Assembly (NCBI GenBank): GCA_977017575.1
Contig: CDRNVI010000127.1
Location: 1-22,649, forward strand
Length of the DNA: 22,649 nt
DNA from: Paramoeba atlantica
Lineage: Eukaryota; Discosea
Direction of reading: 5' to 3'
In this document: positions 1 through 9,400 of the stretch, piece after piece
How the letters are laid out: every line of letters begins with the position of its first letter
Position numbering within the stretch: position 1 is the stretch's first letter
Program-made: the position numbers and the translations under genes
Notes under the pieces: generated by a model
What the model was told of the DNA's origin: nothing
The model's input: the letters and a program-made list of their open reading frames with translations, nothing else
The model's database searches: none

Positions 1-1645
1 TCTTAAAACTTTATATAAATAAGTATAATAATAATTTATTAAAAAAATAATTATTATACCAGACATACTAAAAAAAAAAAGGAATATTTTTTATATATCA
101 AGGTAAAAATTCTGATTCTAAAATTAAAATATTTCTAGTTGAAATTATATTTAATCAATTTAATCAAGTATCATTACCTAATCCTATAAATAAATCTTTA
201 TTAATATAACCAAAAAATATACTATTTAAAGCTAATATAAATAAAGGTAAAGACATAAAAATATTAGATTCATGTATTAATTCAAACATTTTTCTATAAC
301 CATTAGGTGATGTTATAAAAACATATACTAATAACCTAATACTATATAATGATGTAAACAAAGCTGCTATAACACTTAATCAATAAATAAAAGAACTATC
401 TATTATATATGATATATAAGTAATTTCAATTATAACATCTTTAGAATAAAACCCTGTTAAAAAAGGTATACCCATTAATGCTAAAGAACCTATTAACATC
501 ATAATATAACTATAAGGTAATAATTTAATTAACCCTCCATATTTTCTTATATCTTGTTCATCAGATAAAGCATGTATAATAGCCCCCGCACTTAAAAATA
601 ATAATGCTTTAAAAAAAGCATGATTAGTTAAATGAAATAAACTTAGTGAATAATTTGATAACCCACATATAAACACCATATAACCTAATTGACTACAAGT
701 TGAATATGCTATAACCTTTTTTATATCATTTTGAAATAAACCTATAGTTGCTGCAAAAAAACTAGTTAAAACACCAACTAAAGTTATAATTCATAAACCA
801 ATAGCTGAATATTCAACCATTGGTGATAATCTTATTAAAATAAATACTCCAGCTGTAACCATTGTTGCTGCATGTATAAGAGCAGAAACTGGTGTTGGAC
901 CAGCCATAGCATCCGGTAATCAAGTATGTAAACCTAATTGTGCAGATTTTCCCATAGCTCCAATTAATATAAAAATAGTTATCAAAGTTATTGTATTAAA
1001 ATAATTATTTATAAAATAAATATAATCAAATTGACACATATCACTTATTGCGAATATTATACTAAAATTTAATGTTTTATATTCTAAATATATTAAACAT
1101 ATACCTAAACCAACTCCAATGTCACCTATTCTATTCATAATAATAGCTTTAATTGCAGCTTTGTTTGCATCTGCTATTGTAAATCAAAAATTAATTAATA
1201 AATAAGATACTAAACCAACACCTTCTCAACCTAAAAATAATTGTAATATATTATCAGCTGTAACTAACATTAACATAAATCATGTAAATAATGATAAATA
1301 AGATACAAATCGAGAAGAAAAAGGATCATTATACATATAACCTATTGAATAAAAATGAACTAATAAAGATATTGTATTTACTACAATTAACATAACACCT
1401 GTTACAGGATCGAAAATAAATCCTCATGTTACATTAAATAAACCTATATTAAATCATGAAAATAATTTTAAAAAACATACAGAACCTTTTAATACAGTTT
1501 CATAAAAAATATAATATGATAACAACACTGTTAATAACATATTAAAATTCGCAATTATAAAACTACCTTTATTTCCTAATAAACGCCCAAAAAAACTTAT
1601 AATTAAAAAACTTATTAATGGTAAATATAATACTAATAAATACAT
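1..1645 (-). CDS. nad5: NADH dehydrogenase subunit 5, 3' end beyond window
   Basis: Proton-pumping membrane subunit of respiratory complex I in the inner mitochondrial membrane. Translation with UGA=Trp from the ATG at 1645 gives a long multi-span protein with clear family blocks: [16 protein letters not shown], the [15 protein letters not shown] antiporter motif, [12 protein letters not shown], and the [13 protein letters not shown] segment. The frame reaches a TAG at 68-70 after about 525 codons, directly after an 11-base A run (70-80, plus strand). If that run were 10 bases the frame would stay open to base 1 and read [11 protein letters not shown], matching the helix that normally follows the I-K-x-I-P segment. 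I therefore treat the gene as continuing off the window, with a one-base frame change near 70-80. It follows nad4L by 19 bases. Identity is certain; the 3' part is unsure. Confidence 0.95.
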
Positions 1646-1664
1646 AAAAAGTATATAAAAAAAT

Positions 1665-1985
1665 TTAACCTTTTATAGTACTAATATAATCTATAGATAT
1701 AATACCTCTTAATCTATAATAAATAACTATTAATCCTAAACCAATAGCTGATTCAGAAGCTGCTATAGTTAATATATATAAAGGCAAATATCTGACCATA
1801 TATATCATCTAAATATATTGATAAAAAAATAAATAATAAATTTACAGATGCTAAAATTAACTCTATAGACATTATTATTATTATTATATTTCTACGTGTA
1901 ATAAAATACCCGCTATACCTATAATAAATAAACTAAAACTTAAAATAGGTATAAATGTTTCAAAAGGAATTAAGATATTAAACAT
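1665..1985 (-). CDS. nad4L: NADH dehydrogenase subunit 4L, with two compensating frame changes
   Basis: Small three-helix membrane subunit of complex I. The ATG at 1985 opens a hydrophobic N-terminal helix ending GIAGIL. The conserved middle block (TRRN, MSIEL, then ILASVNLLFIF and the YGQIF stretch) lies in another frame. The C-terminal block (LTIAASESAIGLGLIVIYYRLRG) returns to the starting frame and ends at TAA 1665. One base appears to be missing near 1900-1913 and one extra near 1779-1785, next to short T runs, so the total length stays a multiple of three (107 codons including stop), normal for the family. The order atp6-nad4L-nad5 and spacing below 20 bases suggest one transcript. Whether the two shifts are sequencing errors or real cannot be told from the sequence alone. 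Confidence 0.9.
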
Positions 1986-2003
1986 TGTTAAAATAAATGT
2001 TTT

Positions 2004-2755
2004 TTAATGTCCAGCTTCGTAAGAATCTTTTAAATAAATAGAAACTAAAACAATAAATACATAAGCTTGTAAAAATGAAATACCAAACTCTAATAAAAAA
2101 ATTACAGTTATTAATAATATTCCTAAAATACCTATAATATAATTAAATTTTAATATTTTTACAATAAAAAATAATAAAATATGTATTAATGAATGTCCCG
2201 ACATTAAATTTGCAAATAACCGTATAGATAAACTAAAACCTCTTGCAATATAAGAAATAACTTCGATACCTATTAACATAGGTAATAAAATATTAGGAAC
2301 ACCTTTTGGTATAAATAACTGTATAAAATGTAATTTTTGTTTTAAAAAACCTATTATAGTTAATCCTATAACAGTAATTGATCCTAATAAAAATGTTAAA
2401 ATTATATGACTTGTAATAGTAAAAGAACTTGGTACTAAACCAATAAAATTTGCTATTAATATAAAATAAAATAAGCTAGCTATATAAACAAAATATGGTT
2501 CACCTCTTTTACCTACTTGTGTAACTAAAACATTTAACGGAAATAAATATATAAAATTCTCATATATGTATTGTCATAACGATTTATAAACTAAATTTAA
2601 TTTAGATAATAATACATTACTTGTTATAATATTTATTATAAAAAAAATAATAAATAAATATATAAATAAGTTTGTTATATAAAAATCACTAAAATAAAAT
2701 TTATATATAAAGAAAATATATCAAATTGATCTAATGGTTGAAAAAATTTATTCAT
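2004..2755 (-). CDS. atp6: ATP synthase subunit a (subunit 6), with one frame change
   Basis: F1Fo ATP synthase subunit a, which forms the proton half-channels beside the c-ring in the inner membrane. The N-terminus (MNKFFQPLDQFDIFSL) matches the usual PLEQFEI start. The C-terminal part holds the diagnostic RLFANLMSGHSL helix with its essential Arg, then FLEFGISFLQAYVF. The start frame (ATG at 2755) and the rest of the protein lie in different frames. The switch falls at a 5-base A run (2681-2685, plus strand); a sixth base would restore one continuous product of about 250 residues, normal for subunit a. Ends with TAA at 2004. It lies 18 bases after nad3 and 18 before nad4L. Confidence 0.93.
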
Positions 2756-2773
2756 AATATATAAAATAATTTT

Positions 2774-3130
2774 TTACTCTCAGGTTAAAGCACCTTTTAA
2801 TCATTCATATATGAAACCTATAGTTAATATAGTAATAAAAATCAATACTACTAAAAAACCACTTGTTCCTAAAAAATTAACTAAAGTCAATCATGGAAAT
2901 AAAAATATTATTTCTAAATCAAAAATTAAAAATAAAATAGATACTAAATAAAATCTTACATTAAAATTATGTCTAGTATCTTCAAAAGGGTGAAAACCAC
3001 ATTCATATGCTGAAACTTTTTCTATCTCAAATTTTGAATAAATAAGAAGTAAAATAATAGAAAATAATACTAAAGAAATAATCATACTTAATGATATAGA
3101 GATAATAATTATACTATATTCAAAATTCAT
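2774..3130 (-). CDS. nad3: NADH dehydrogenase subunit 3
   Basis: Complex I membrane subunit of 118 residues whose loop takes part in the active/deactive switch. The loop signature [19 protein letters not shown] with the conserved Cys is intact, followed by [21 protein letters not shown]. That last Trp is TGA, as are two Trp near the C-terminus (IYEWLKGALTWE), so the standard code would cut the protein at 79 residues. Start ATG at 3130, stop TAA at 2774. It sits 3 bases after orf167 and 18 before atp6. No frame problem seen. Confidence 0.97.
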
Positions 3131-3133
3131 ATA

Positions 3134-3637
3134 TTATTTTTTTATAGTAAAATATTTTTTAAAAATAAAATTTTTATAGTTTATTTGATTTAATAATTTA
3201 AATTTAATACTAAATATAAAATAATTATTAATATAAAAAGTATTTAAAAAATTATTATATAAATAACTATATAAATTTGATATAGAATTTAATAATATAT
3301 TTAAATTAATATTATAAAATAAAATTATAAATTTAAAATAATAATTTTGAAATGTAGATATTAAAATATTTTGAAATATTATATTTTTATATAAATAAAA
3401 AATATAATATAGTTTTAATAATTTTAAATAATATTGTTTATATATTTCATTTTTTTTTATAATTAAGAAATTACTTTTTAACGAAGAAATATAAAAAGTA
3501 AATAAAGATATAATTAATAATATAATTATAATTAATAAATTACCAACAGAATTAAAAAAAAATAAATGATTTGAAAACATATTAACTAAAAATAATATAG
3601 AAATATAAAAAATTATAAAATTAAAAATTTTATTCAT
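3134..3637 (-). CDS. orf167, membrane-anchored protein, possibly Atp4/Ymf39
   Basis: Open frame of 167 residues, starting 4 bases after the cob stop and ending 3 bases before nad3, so it is almost certainly a gene in the same transcript. Two hydrophobic stretches (about residues 5-30 and 32-52) are followed by a long polar region rich in Lys, Tyr, Asn and Ile. This layout (N-terminal membrane hairpin, then a basic helical tail) resembles ATP synthase subunit b (Atp4/Ymf39), a short and fast-evolving gene often left as an ORF in protist mitochondria. I see no residue-level signature that proves this; another unknown membrane protein is equally possible. A profile search against Atp4/Ymf39 would settle it. 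Confidence 0.6.
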   Translation of the reverse strand: MNKIFNFIIFYISILFLVNMFSNHLFFFNSVGNLLIIIILLIISLFTFYISSLKSNFLIIKKNEIYKQYYLKLLKLYYIFYLYKNIIFQNILISTFQNYYFKFIILFYNINLNILLNSISNLYSYLYNNFLNTFYINNYFIFSIKFKLLNQINYKNFIFKKYFTIKK

Positions 3638-3641
3638 ATGT

Positions 3642-4790
3642 TTAAGTAATATTTTTATATAATGATTTTTCTAATTTAACAATAACAGGTAACAATATAA
3701 TAAAATATATAAAATAAAAACTTGTAGCCATTTGACCTATAAAATAATAAGGTTCTTCTATAGGTTTACCTCCTATTCAGGTTAATGTAATAAAATCCAT
3801 AATAAATAATCAAAAACCTAAATTATAAATAGGTCTAAAATAACCACTAACTATAGGTGCTTTCACATAAAATGGAAATATTATTAAAACAATAATAGAT
3901 AAAACTAATAAGATAAAACCACCTGCTTTATCTGGTACAGATCTTAAAATTGCATAAAAAGCTTTAAAATATCATTCTGGTACGATATGTACGGGTGTTA
4001 CTAAAGGATTTGCTTCTAAATAATTATCTGCGTCTATTATACTTGGAGTATGTTTTATAGCATACATATTAAAACCAAATAATAATAATAATGAACTAAA
4101 TAAATCTTTAAAAACAAAATAAGGATGAAATGGTATTTGATCTACCTTATGATTAATACCTAATATATTATTAGAACCAACTTCATGTAATAATATAATA
4201 TGAACTCCAGCTAAAGCTGCTATAACAAAAGGTAATAAATAATGTAAACTAAAAAAACGATGTAATGTAGCTTCATCAACAGAAAATCCACCTCATAATC
4301 ATAATAATATATCATTACCTACAAAAGGTATAACTGACACTAAATTAGTAATAACAGTTGCTGCTCAAAAACTCATTTGACCCCAAGGTAAAACATAACC
4401 TACAAAAGCTGTTATAATCATAATTAATAATATTATAACACCAGATACTCATACAAATTGTCTAGGATAAGTATATGAACCATAATATAAACCTCTAAAT
4501 ACATGTAAATATATTACAAAAAAAAAAACTGATGATCCACTAGCATGGTACATTCTTAGCATATCACCAAAATGTACATCATTAACTATATGTCTAACAC
4601 TAGCAAAAGCTAAATCAGCATTAGGTGTATAATACATAGCTAAAATAACACCTGTTAAAATCTGAATAATTAAAAACAAACCAGCACTAACTCCTAAATT
4701 TCAAGCATAAGTTATATTAGCAGGAGCTGGATAAACTACTAAAGCATTATAAAATGCATTTACAAAAATATCTTTTTTAACTAATCTCAT
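3642..4790 (-). CDS. cob: Apocytochrome b
   Basis: Catalytic haem subunit of the cytochrome bc1 complex (complex III), 382 residues, the normal length. Seen in order: [10 protein letters not shown], the [32 protein letters not shown] block with two haem-ligand His, [20 protein letters not shown], the second His pair in [13 protein letters not shown] and GVHIILLHE, and PEWYF at the quinol site. The Trp of PEWYF is TGA while the Trp of PWGQ is TGG, so both codons are used for Trp. The start ATG (4790) overlaps the atp8 stop by one base (TAATG). Stop TAA at 3642. No break in the reading frame was seen. Confidence 0.98.
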
Positions 4791-5170
4791 TATTTATATA
4801 TTGTTTTTATTATAAAATATTTTTTATTTAATAAAGATTCTTTTTTTAAGAAATTTAAACCTAATATATATAATTTACTAAAAATAATAATTTTAATATT
4901 ATTAATTTTAGATTTTAATAAAACAACAAATTTATTTAATAAAAAATTATTATTTAATAAAATACTTAAATTTAATTTTATAATAAATAAAATATTTGAT
5001 TCTAATAATAATAATCTTTTTATTATAGATTTTAATTTATATTTTCTTAATTTAATAGTTTTATTTATTAAAGGGAATATATATCTTGCATAATAAATAT
5101 AAATTAATCAAAAAAATATAAAATTTAAAACTAATTCTAAAAATAAAATTCCTAAATCTAATTGTGGCAT
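4790..5170 (-). CDS. atp8: ATP synthase subunit 8 with long C-terminal tail
   Basis: Begins MPQLDLGILFLELVLNF, the hallmark N-terminus of mitochondrial Atp8 (Ymf19), followed by a single membrane helix (FIFFWLIYIYYARYIFPL) whose Trp is TGA, then a basic stretch (KTIKLRKYK). Because of the TGA the gene is invisible under the standard code. The product is 126 residues; the part after about residue 45 is a K/L/I/N-rich tail with no pattern I recognise. The subunit belongs to the Fo peripheral stalk. The stop codon overlaps the cob ATG by one base, suggesting coupled translation. Upstream is a 238-base spacer. Identity rests on the MPQLD start plus one helix plus a basic segment. Confidence 0.85.
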
Positions 5171-5408
5171 AATAATAATTTTTTTTTTTATTACTATAAT
5201 TTAATTACTAAATAATTTTCTTAATCATTTTTTCACGTTTATTCTTTTCTTTCTTTTTCTATACAACATCTTGAAGGTGCAAACATATATAAGATAAAAA
5301 TATTTTTTTCTTTTTACCTTATTTTAAAAATATTATTATTATTCAAATTAATAATAATATTCAAATTTAAAAATTTCTTTTTAAATTTATTAATTAAATA
5401 TTATTTAA
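5171..5408 (-). other. Spacer between the giant ORF and atp8
   Basis: The longest apparently non-coding stretch in the mitochondrial part. It is mostly A/T runs, with one less AT-rich patch at about 5233-5290 that also carries a copy of the purine-rich motif (about 5242-5260). On the minus strand only very short reading frames occur here. I tried to fold the patch as a tRNA because a TTCAAG loop-like sequence is present, but no acceptor, D or T arms form. It could hold a processing signal or a small RNA; nothing is supported. Confidence 0.4.
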
Positions 5409-8400
5409 TTAATATTTTTTAGAATTTAATAAAGTAACAGTATTTAATTTATAATTTATTAAGCTATTATTATTTAATAAACTATAATCATAGTCATAAA
5501 TATTATTAAAAAAATTTATTTCATTTAATTTTGAATAATAATTTAAATTTTTTTTATTTGAATACTTAATACTATATATATACTTATATATTATATTTAA
5601 ATTTTTCATAAATTTAGTAATAAATAAACTAATATCACAATTTATTTTTTTAGTATAATTATTTTTTAAAATCAAATTATTAAATAATACTAATTTTAAA
5701 AAATATTTATAATAACTATATATAGAATTATTATATTTCAAATTATTTATATTTTTATAATTATTAGTATAATCATTAATATTATTAAATAATATATAAT
5801 TTTTTATTGATACATTTTTTACTAAAAATTTATTATAGTAAACTTTATTTTTAATAAAACTTTTGAAAGTCTTATTTTTGTTATAAAAATATTGTAACAA
5901 ATTACTTCTAATATTAATTAAAATTTTTGAATAATTTAGTTTACTAAAATTTTTATATTGATTAATTCGTTTTAAAAATAATAAATCAATATTATATATT
6001 TTTCTATATATATTATAAATTTTAAAATGTATATATTTTGATAAATACGACATTATATTATCTTCATTACGTTTAAAATAATTTTCTTTTATTAATGATC
6101 ATTTAGGATATTCTACTAATAATGTTCTTCTAAAAAAATACATACTACTTTTTTTAAATAAACCTTTTTTAAATAAAATTTTTAATTTTTTTTTCATTTG
6201 TTTAAATAATAATGTTTTATTATTATTAATAAACTTATAATTTAAAAAAAAAGATGTAATATTATTATACCTATAGAATCTTCTCTTTTTTCCTGTTAAA
6301 TATAAATTTAATAATTTTTTTTCTCTTTTCTTTAAATTATTTTTTTGAATTAATATAAATACTTTCTTCTTTCTATTATAAAATTTTAAATATGAACTCT
6401 TCTGAGTAAAAGATTTATTTATAAATCAATTTCTTTTTTTTCATAAACAAATTGAGTTTTTAATATTTTTTTTTTCTTTTATTGGTTTTAAAATTATTTT
6501 TCTCTTTTCTTTTATTAAATTATTATTTATAAATAAATAATAAGTTCAAGATTTTAAATTTTTCTCTTTTCTTTTATTTAATTTTAAATTATCAATTAAA
6601 TTACAATTATAAGATATAAAATTTCTCTTTTTTAAACTTTTATTCTCTTTTCTTTTAGATATAATTGAATTATTATTTAATAAATTTTTTGAATAAAAAA
6701 TATAATTCTTTTTAATCTTAGTTAAAACTTTTATTAAATAATTTTCACAATTAATATTACAAGAAAATACTAAAAAATTATTATAAGGTATCTTTATAGA
6801 TTTTCATTTATAATATAAATCATTCTTTTCTTTTTCATTTATAATATAAAAATTTCATTTTTTTTTATGAAATTTATTTATTATATCGTAATAATCTAAT
6901 TCATAACTATTAAATATAAAATTTTTATATTTATAAACTTTAAAATTTTTATATTTATGAGAACAATAATCTTTATTAAATTTATTATATTTACAATTAT
7001 AATTATAAATATTAAAATTCAATAAATCTTTATTATTATAATTGTAAATATAATAATTTATTAAAGATTTCATATTTTTATTATTATTAAAATAATTTTT
7101 TTTCTTTATTCCCTTTTTTTTATGTAATTTATTTAATTTAATTAAATTTAAAGAAATATTATAAAAAAATTTATCAAATTTATATATTTTTTTTTCTTTT
7201 GTTGTTGATTTTTTAATAATAAAAAATTTTGAATTTTTTCTTTTTATATTTATAAATTTTTTAATTTTTTTCTTTTTATATTTATAATTATTAATTTTAT
7301 TATAATTATATTTATTAAAAATACGAAAATATAAATATTTATTTATTTGTTTTCAATTTCTTTTTTTTAATATGTTATTAAAACTATTCTTAAAAAAGAA
7401 ATTTTTAACATTTTTAGAAATTTTATAATTATTTAATAATTTAATATTATTTAATATTATTAAAAATATTTTTAATATTTTATAATCAATATTCGAATTA
7501 ATAGTATATAAAAATTTATTCATTATATAAAATTTTTTATAATTTTTATATAAAAATTTATTTTTAATATTATTATAAATACTATTAATATATAAATTTT
7601 TTATAAAATATAAAAAATTATAATTTAATAATTTTTTTCTTTTAATTAAATATGAATAATTATATAATTTTATTCTTTTTTCTTTTCTTTTATATAATTT
7701 TAAAGAATAAAAGTTATTTTTTATTCTTTTTATATAATCTAAAAATTTCTCTTTTCTTTTATATTTTTTTCATAAATTAATATTATATATTTTATAAAAA
7801 AAATTATATCTAATATTAAATAAATTTCTCTTTTCTTTTTTATTTTTAAATAAATTTAGTTTATTTAAAAATAAATTATAATTATATAATTTATTTTTAA
7901 ATTTTTTTTTAATTAAAATTTTTCTCTTTCTATATAATTTATTTTTATTTTTTTTATACAATAATTTTTTAAATAAAAAATAATAATTATTATAAAAATT
8001 TTTTATATTAAATTTTTTATATTTTAAATATTTTTTATTATAATATTTTAATAAATTTTCTTTTCTAAATAATAAAAATAAATTTTTTTTATTCTTTTCA
8101 AGACAATATTTTTTTCTTATATAAAAATTATTATTAAATTTTATATAATCTAAATTAAATAAATTTAATTTTGATAAAGACTTAAAATTATAACCTAAAA
8201 ATACTTGACCTTTTTTTAAAAAAATAGTTTTTTTTATTATATTATTATTATAATGAAATAATTGTTGTTTTCTTCTTCTCTTTTCTTCTCTTTTCTTTCT
8301 AAAACTATTACTTATAGTTTGAAAATATAAACCATTTTCTGGTCCAAAATTTAAAAAATCTTCATTATCTATATTATTAAAACGAGTTTGCTTTAAAAAC

Positions 8401-8888
8401 AATTTTTTTCTTAATTTATTTTTATATGATAATAAAAAATTATAATTTTTATACCTTAACTTTCTATTATATATAAATTTTTTATTACAATCTAAAAAAT
8501 TCATAAAAGAATTTTGAAAAAAATTATTATAAAAATTTTTATAATTATCTTTTATAACAAAAAACGATTTAGAATTATTTAAATTCAATAATAAATATTT
8601 ATTATTTAAATACTCTAATTTATAAAATTTTTTATTAATATTAAATTTAAAAAATTTATTCATTAAATAATAAATATTTATTATTAAATTAAGATTGAAA
8701 TTTTTTATTTCTGAATAAATATTATCACTAATAACATCAATAACATTATTTAATAATAAAAAATTTTTACTCTTATAATTTAAATTATATAAAGATAACT
8801 CATTATAATCTGTTTTATTATCAAATAAAACTATTTTATTATTTTTTATATTATGTTTTATTATATTATTATATCATGTAGTTTTCAT
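5409..8888 (-). CDS. Giant 1159-residue ORF (K/N/Y/F-rich) in the rps11 slot
   Basis: With UGA=Trp, one uninterrupted frame runs from the ATG at 8888 to the TAA at 5409. I read it line by line and met no TAA or TAG. Under the standard code it falls into several pieces. It starts 3 bases after the rps13 stop, in the same frame. Composition is dominated by Lys, Asn, Tyr, Phe, Ile and Leu, with many basic runs, which is typical of expanded mitochondrial ribosomal proteins. Residues 1-90 (NNKIVLFDN, then a helix-like stretch and a hydrophobic strand) could be a decayed S11 start, as synteny predicts. Residues about 230-310 (basic stretch, then KKGQVFLGYNFKSLSK and YIKFNNNFYI) faintly recall the S4 RNA-binding fold. 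Both are weak guesses. It contains many copies of a purine motif and short direct repeats. Probably a ribosomal protein that has ballooned; function unproven. Confidence 0.7.
6551..6590. repeat. 10-bp direct repeat flanking a purine motif
   Basis: ATTTTAAATT occurs at 6551-6560 and again at 6581-6590, exactly 30 bases apart. The 20 bases between them hold a full copy of the plus-strand TCTCTTTTCTTTTA motif. A 30-base step keeps the reading frame of the giant ORF. In such AT-rich DNA a single 10-bp repeat could be chance; the case rests on the series of similar pairs. Confidence 0.5.
6801..6850. repeat. 19-bp direct repeat, 31-base step
   Basis: A perfect 19-bp repeat (TTTTCATTT followed by ATAATATAAA) lies at 6801-6819 and 6832-6850. 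It is separated by 12 bases that carry a weak purine motif. The step is not a multiple of three, so the two copies are translated in different frames (FYIINEK and LYYKWK), showing that duplication took place at DNA level. Confidence 0.7.
7232..7287. repeat. 24-bp near-perfect direct repeat
   Basis: The stretch at 7232-7255 (AATTTTTTCTTTTTA then TATTTATAA) recurs at 7263-7287 with one extra T in the first T run. The step is about 31 bases, in line with the other repeat pairs in the giant ORF. Confidence 0.65.
7661..7702. repeat. 12-bp direct repeat flanking a purine motif
   Basis: TATATAATTTTA lies at 7661-7672 and at 7691-7702, a 30-base step. The bases between are almost entirely the pyrimidine form of the purine-rich motif (TTCTTTTTTCTTTTCTTT). 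The arrangement looks like an insertion with a duplicated target, or a decayed tandem duplication. Confidence 0.55.
7816..7857. repeat. 12-bp direct repeat flanking a purine motif
   Basis: TTAAATAAATTT lies at 7816-7827 and at 7846-7857, again a 30-base step, with a CTCTTTTCTTTT core in between. Same architecture as the pairs at 6551 and 7661. Confidence 0.55.
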
Positions 8889-8891
8889 CAC

Positions 8892-9206
8892 TTATATTAT
8901 TTTTTTTCTCGATGATCTATTATTAGTCTTTGATCGTTGATTATACATAGGTAACCCTCTAATACGTTTATAACCAAAATAAGAACCATTAACTATTTTT
9001 TTCATAATATTATTATATCTAATATGTTTAATTTGTTCCTTCCTTTTAAAAAAATATAACAAATTTTTTTCTAACTGTTTTAATAAACCTTTATTATTAA
9101 TATTTTTATAAGATTTATTATATAATAAACCAAATTTAAATAATATTATAGATAATAAAGATAAACCAATATTATAATTATTAATTATATAACGTTTTAT
9201 ATTCAT
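8892..9206 (-). CDS. rps13: Small ribosomal subunit protein S13
   Basis: Protein of 104 residues that bridges the small-subunit head to the large subunit in bacterial-type ribosomes. The conserved C-terminus is clear: GSYFGYKRIRGLPMYNQRSKTNNRSSRK corresponds to the family's R-G-L-P-x-x-x-Q-R-T-x-T-N-x-R pattern. The N-terminal helix (YNIGLSLLSIILFKFG) matches the usual I-Y-G-I-G region. Start ATG 9206, stop TAA 8892. It is preceded by the small orf62 and followed, after 3 bases in the same frame, by the giant ORF. Confidence 0.92.
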   Translation of the reverse strand: MNIKRYIINNYNIGLSLLSIILFKFGLLYNKSYKNINNKGLLKQLEKNLLYFFKRKEQIKHIRYNNIMKKIVNGSYFGYKRIRGLPMYNQRSKTNNRSSRKKII

Positions 9207-9211
9207 ATTTT

Positions 9212-9400
9212 TTATTGTTTATTTATAATACCCATTTCATATAAATAATTTTTAACTTGAAGTCAATTATTATCGAAAATTAATTTTAAATTATAATTAT
9301 GTATATAAATTAAATTATAATTATAATTTAATAATACCTTAAAACTTATTGCTGAATTAATAAGTTCCTTTTTTTCAATTTTTTTTAATATATAATTCAT
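9212..9400 (-). CDS. orf62, hypothetical small protein
   Basis: Open frame of 62 residues with one internal TGA (Trp), running from the ATG at 9400 inside the rpl6 3' end (44-base overlap, other frame) to a TAA 5 bases before the rps13 ATG. It fills the only gap between rpl6 and rps13. The product is rich in N, Y, K, I and L (for example LIFDNNWLQVKNYLYEMG) and matches no family I recognise; some relatives have rpl18 here, but the sequence does not show it. It could be a chance frame in AT-rich spacer. Confidence 0.35.

Larger units (their letters stand above)
6322..8306 (-). repeat. Interspersed purine-rich motif, core AAAAGAAAAGAGA
   Basis: On the plus strand the motif reads (T)CTCTTTTCTTTTA. 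Good copies lie at 6322-6333, 6501-6514, 6563-6576, 6644-6657, 7748-7761 and 7827-7840, with a doubled copy at about 8276-8306 and weaker ones at 6822-6835 and 7675-7691. Related copies lie outside the giant ORF at about 5242-5260 and 11928-11940. Inside the ORF the motif is read as KRKEK in some places (6563, 6644, 7748), as KEKRK at 6501 and as KKREK at 6322. Use of all three frames points to a repeat acting at DNA level, not to selection for one peptide. Confidence 0.75.

Noticed and set aside
1665-1985. nad4L as a pseudogene
   Set aside because: All conserved blocks are present, the two shifts compensate and the gene has normal length and neighbours.
5230-5295. Possible tRNA with a TCA (UGA-reading) anticodon on the minus strand
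   Set aside because: A TTCAAG loop-like sequence is there, but no 5-bp anticodon stem, acceptor stem or T arm can be formed around it.
5240-5295. Fifteen-codon frame with PSRCC resembling the C-rich end of S11
   Set aside because: Too short, not in frame with the giant ORF, and the similarity is limited to a few residues.
6301-8310. CRISPR array
   Set aside because: The repeats are short, irregularly spaced, low-complexity and inside an open reading frame.
5409-8888. Intron-encoded or mobile-element protein (homing endonuclease or reverse transcriptase)
   Set aside because: No LAGLIDADG, GIY-YIG or YADD motif is seen, and the neighbouring genes are not interrupted.
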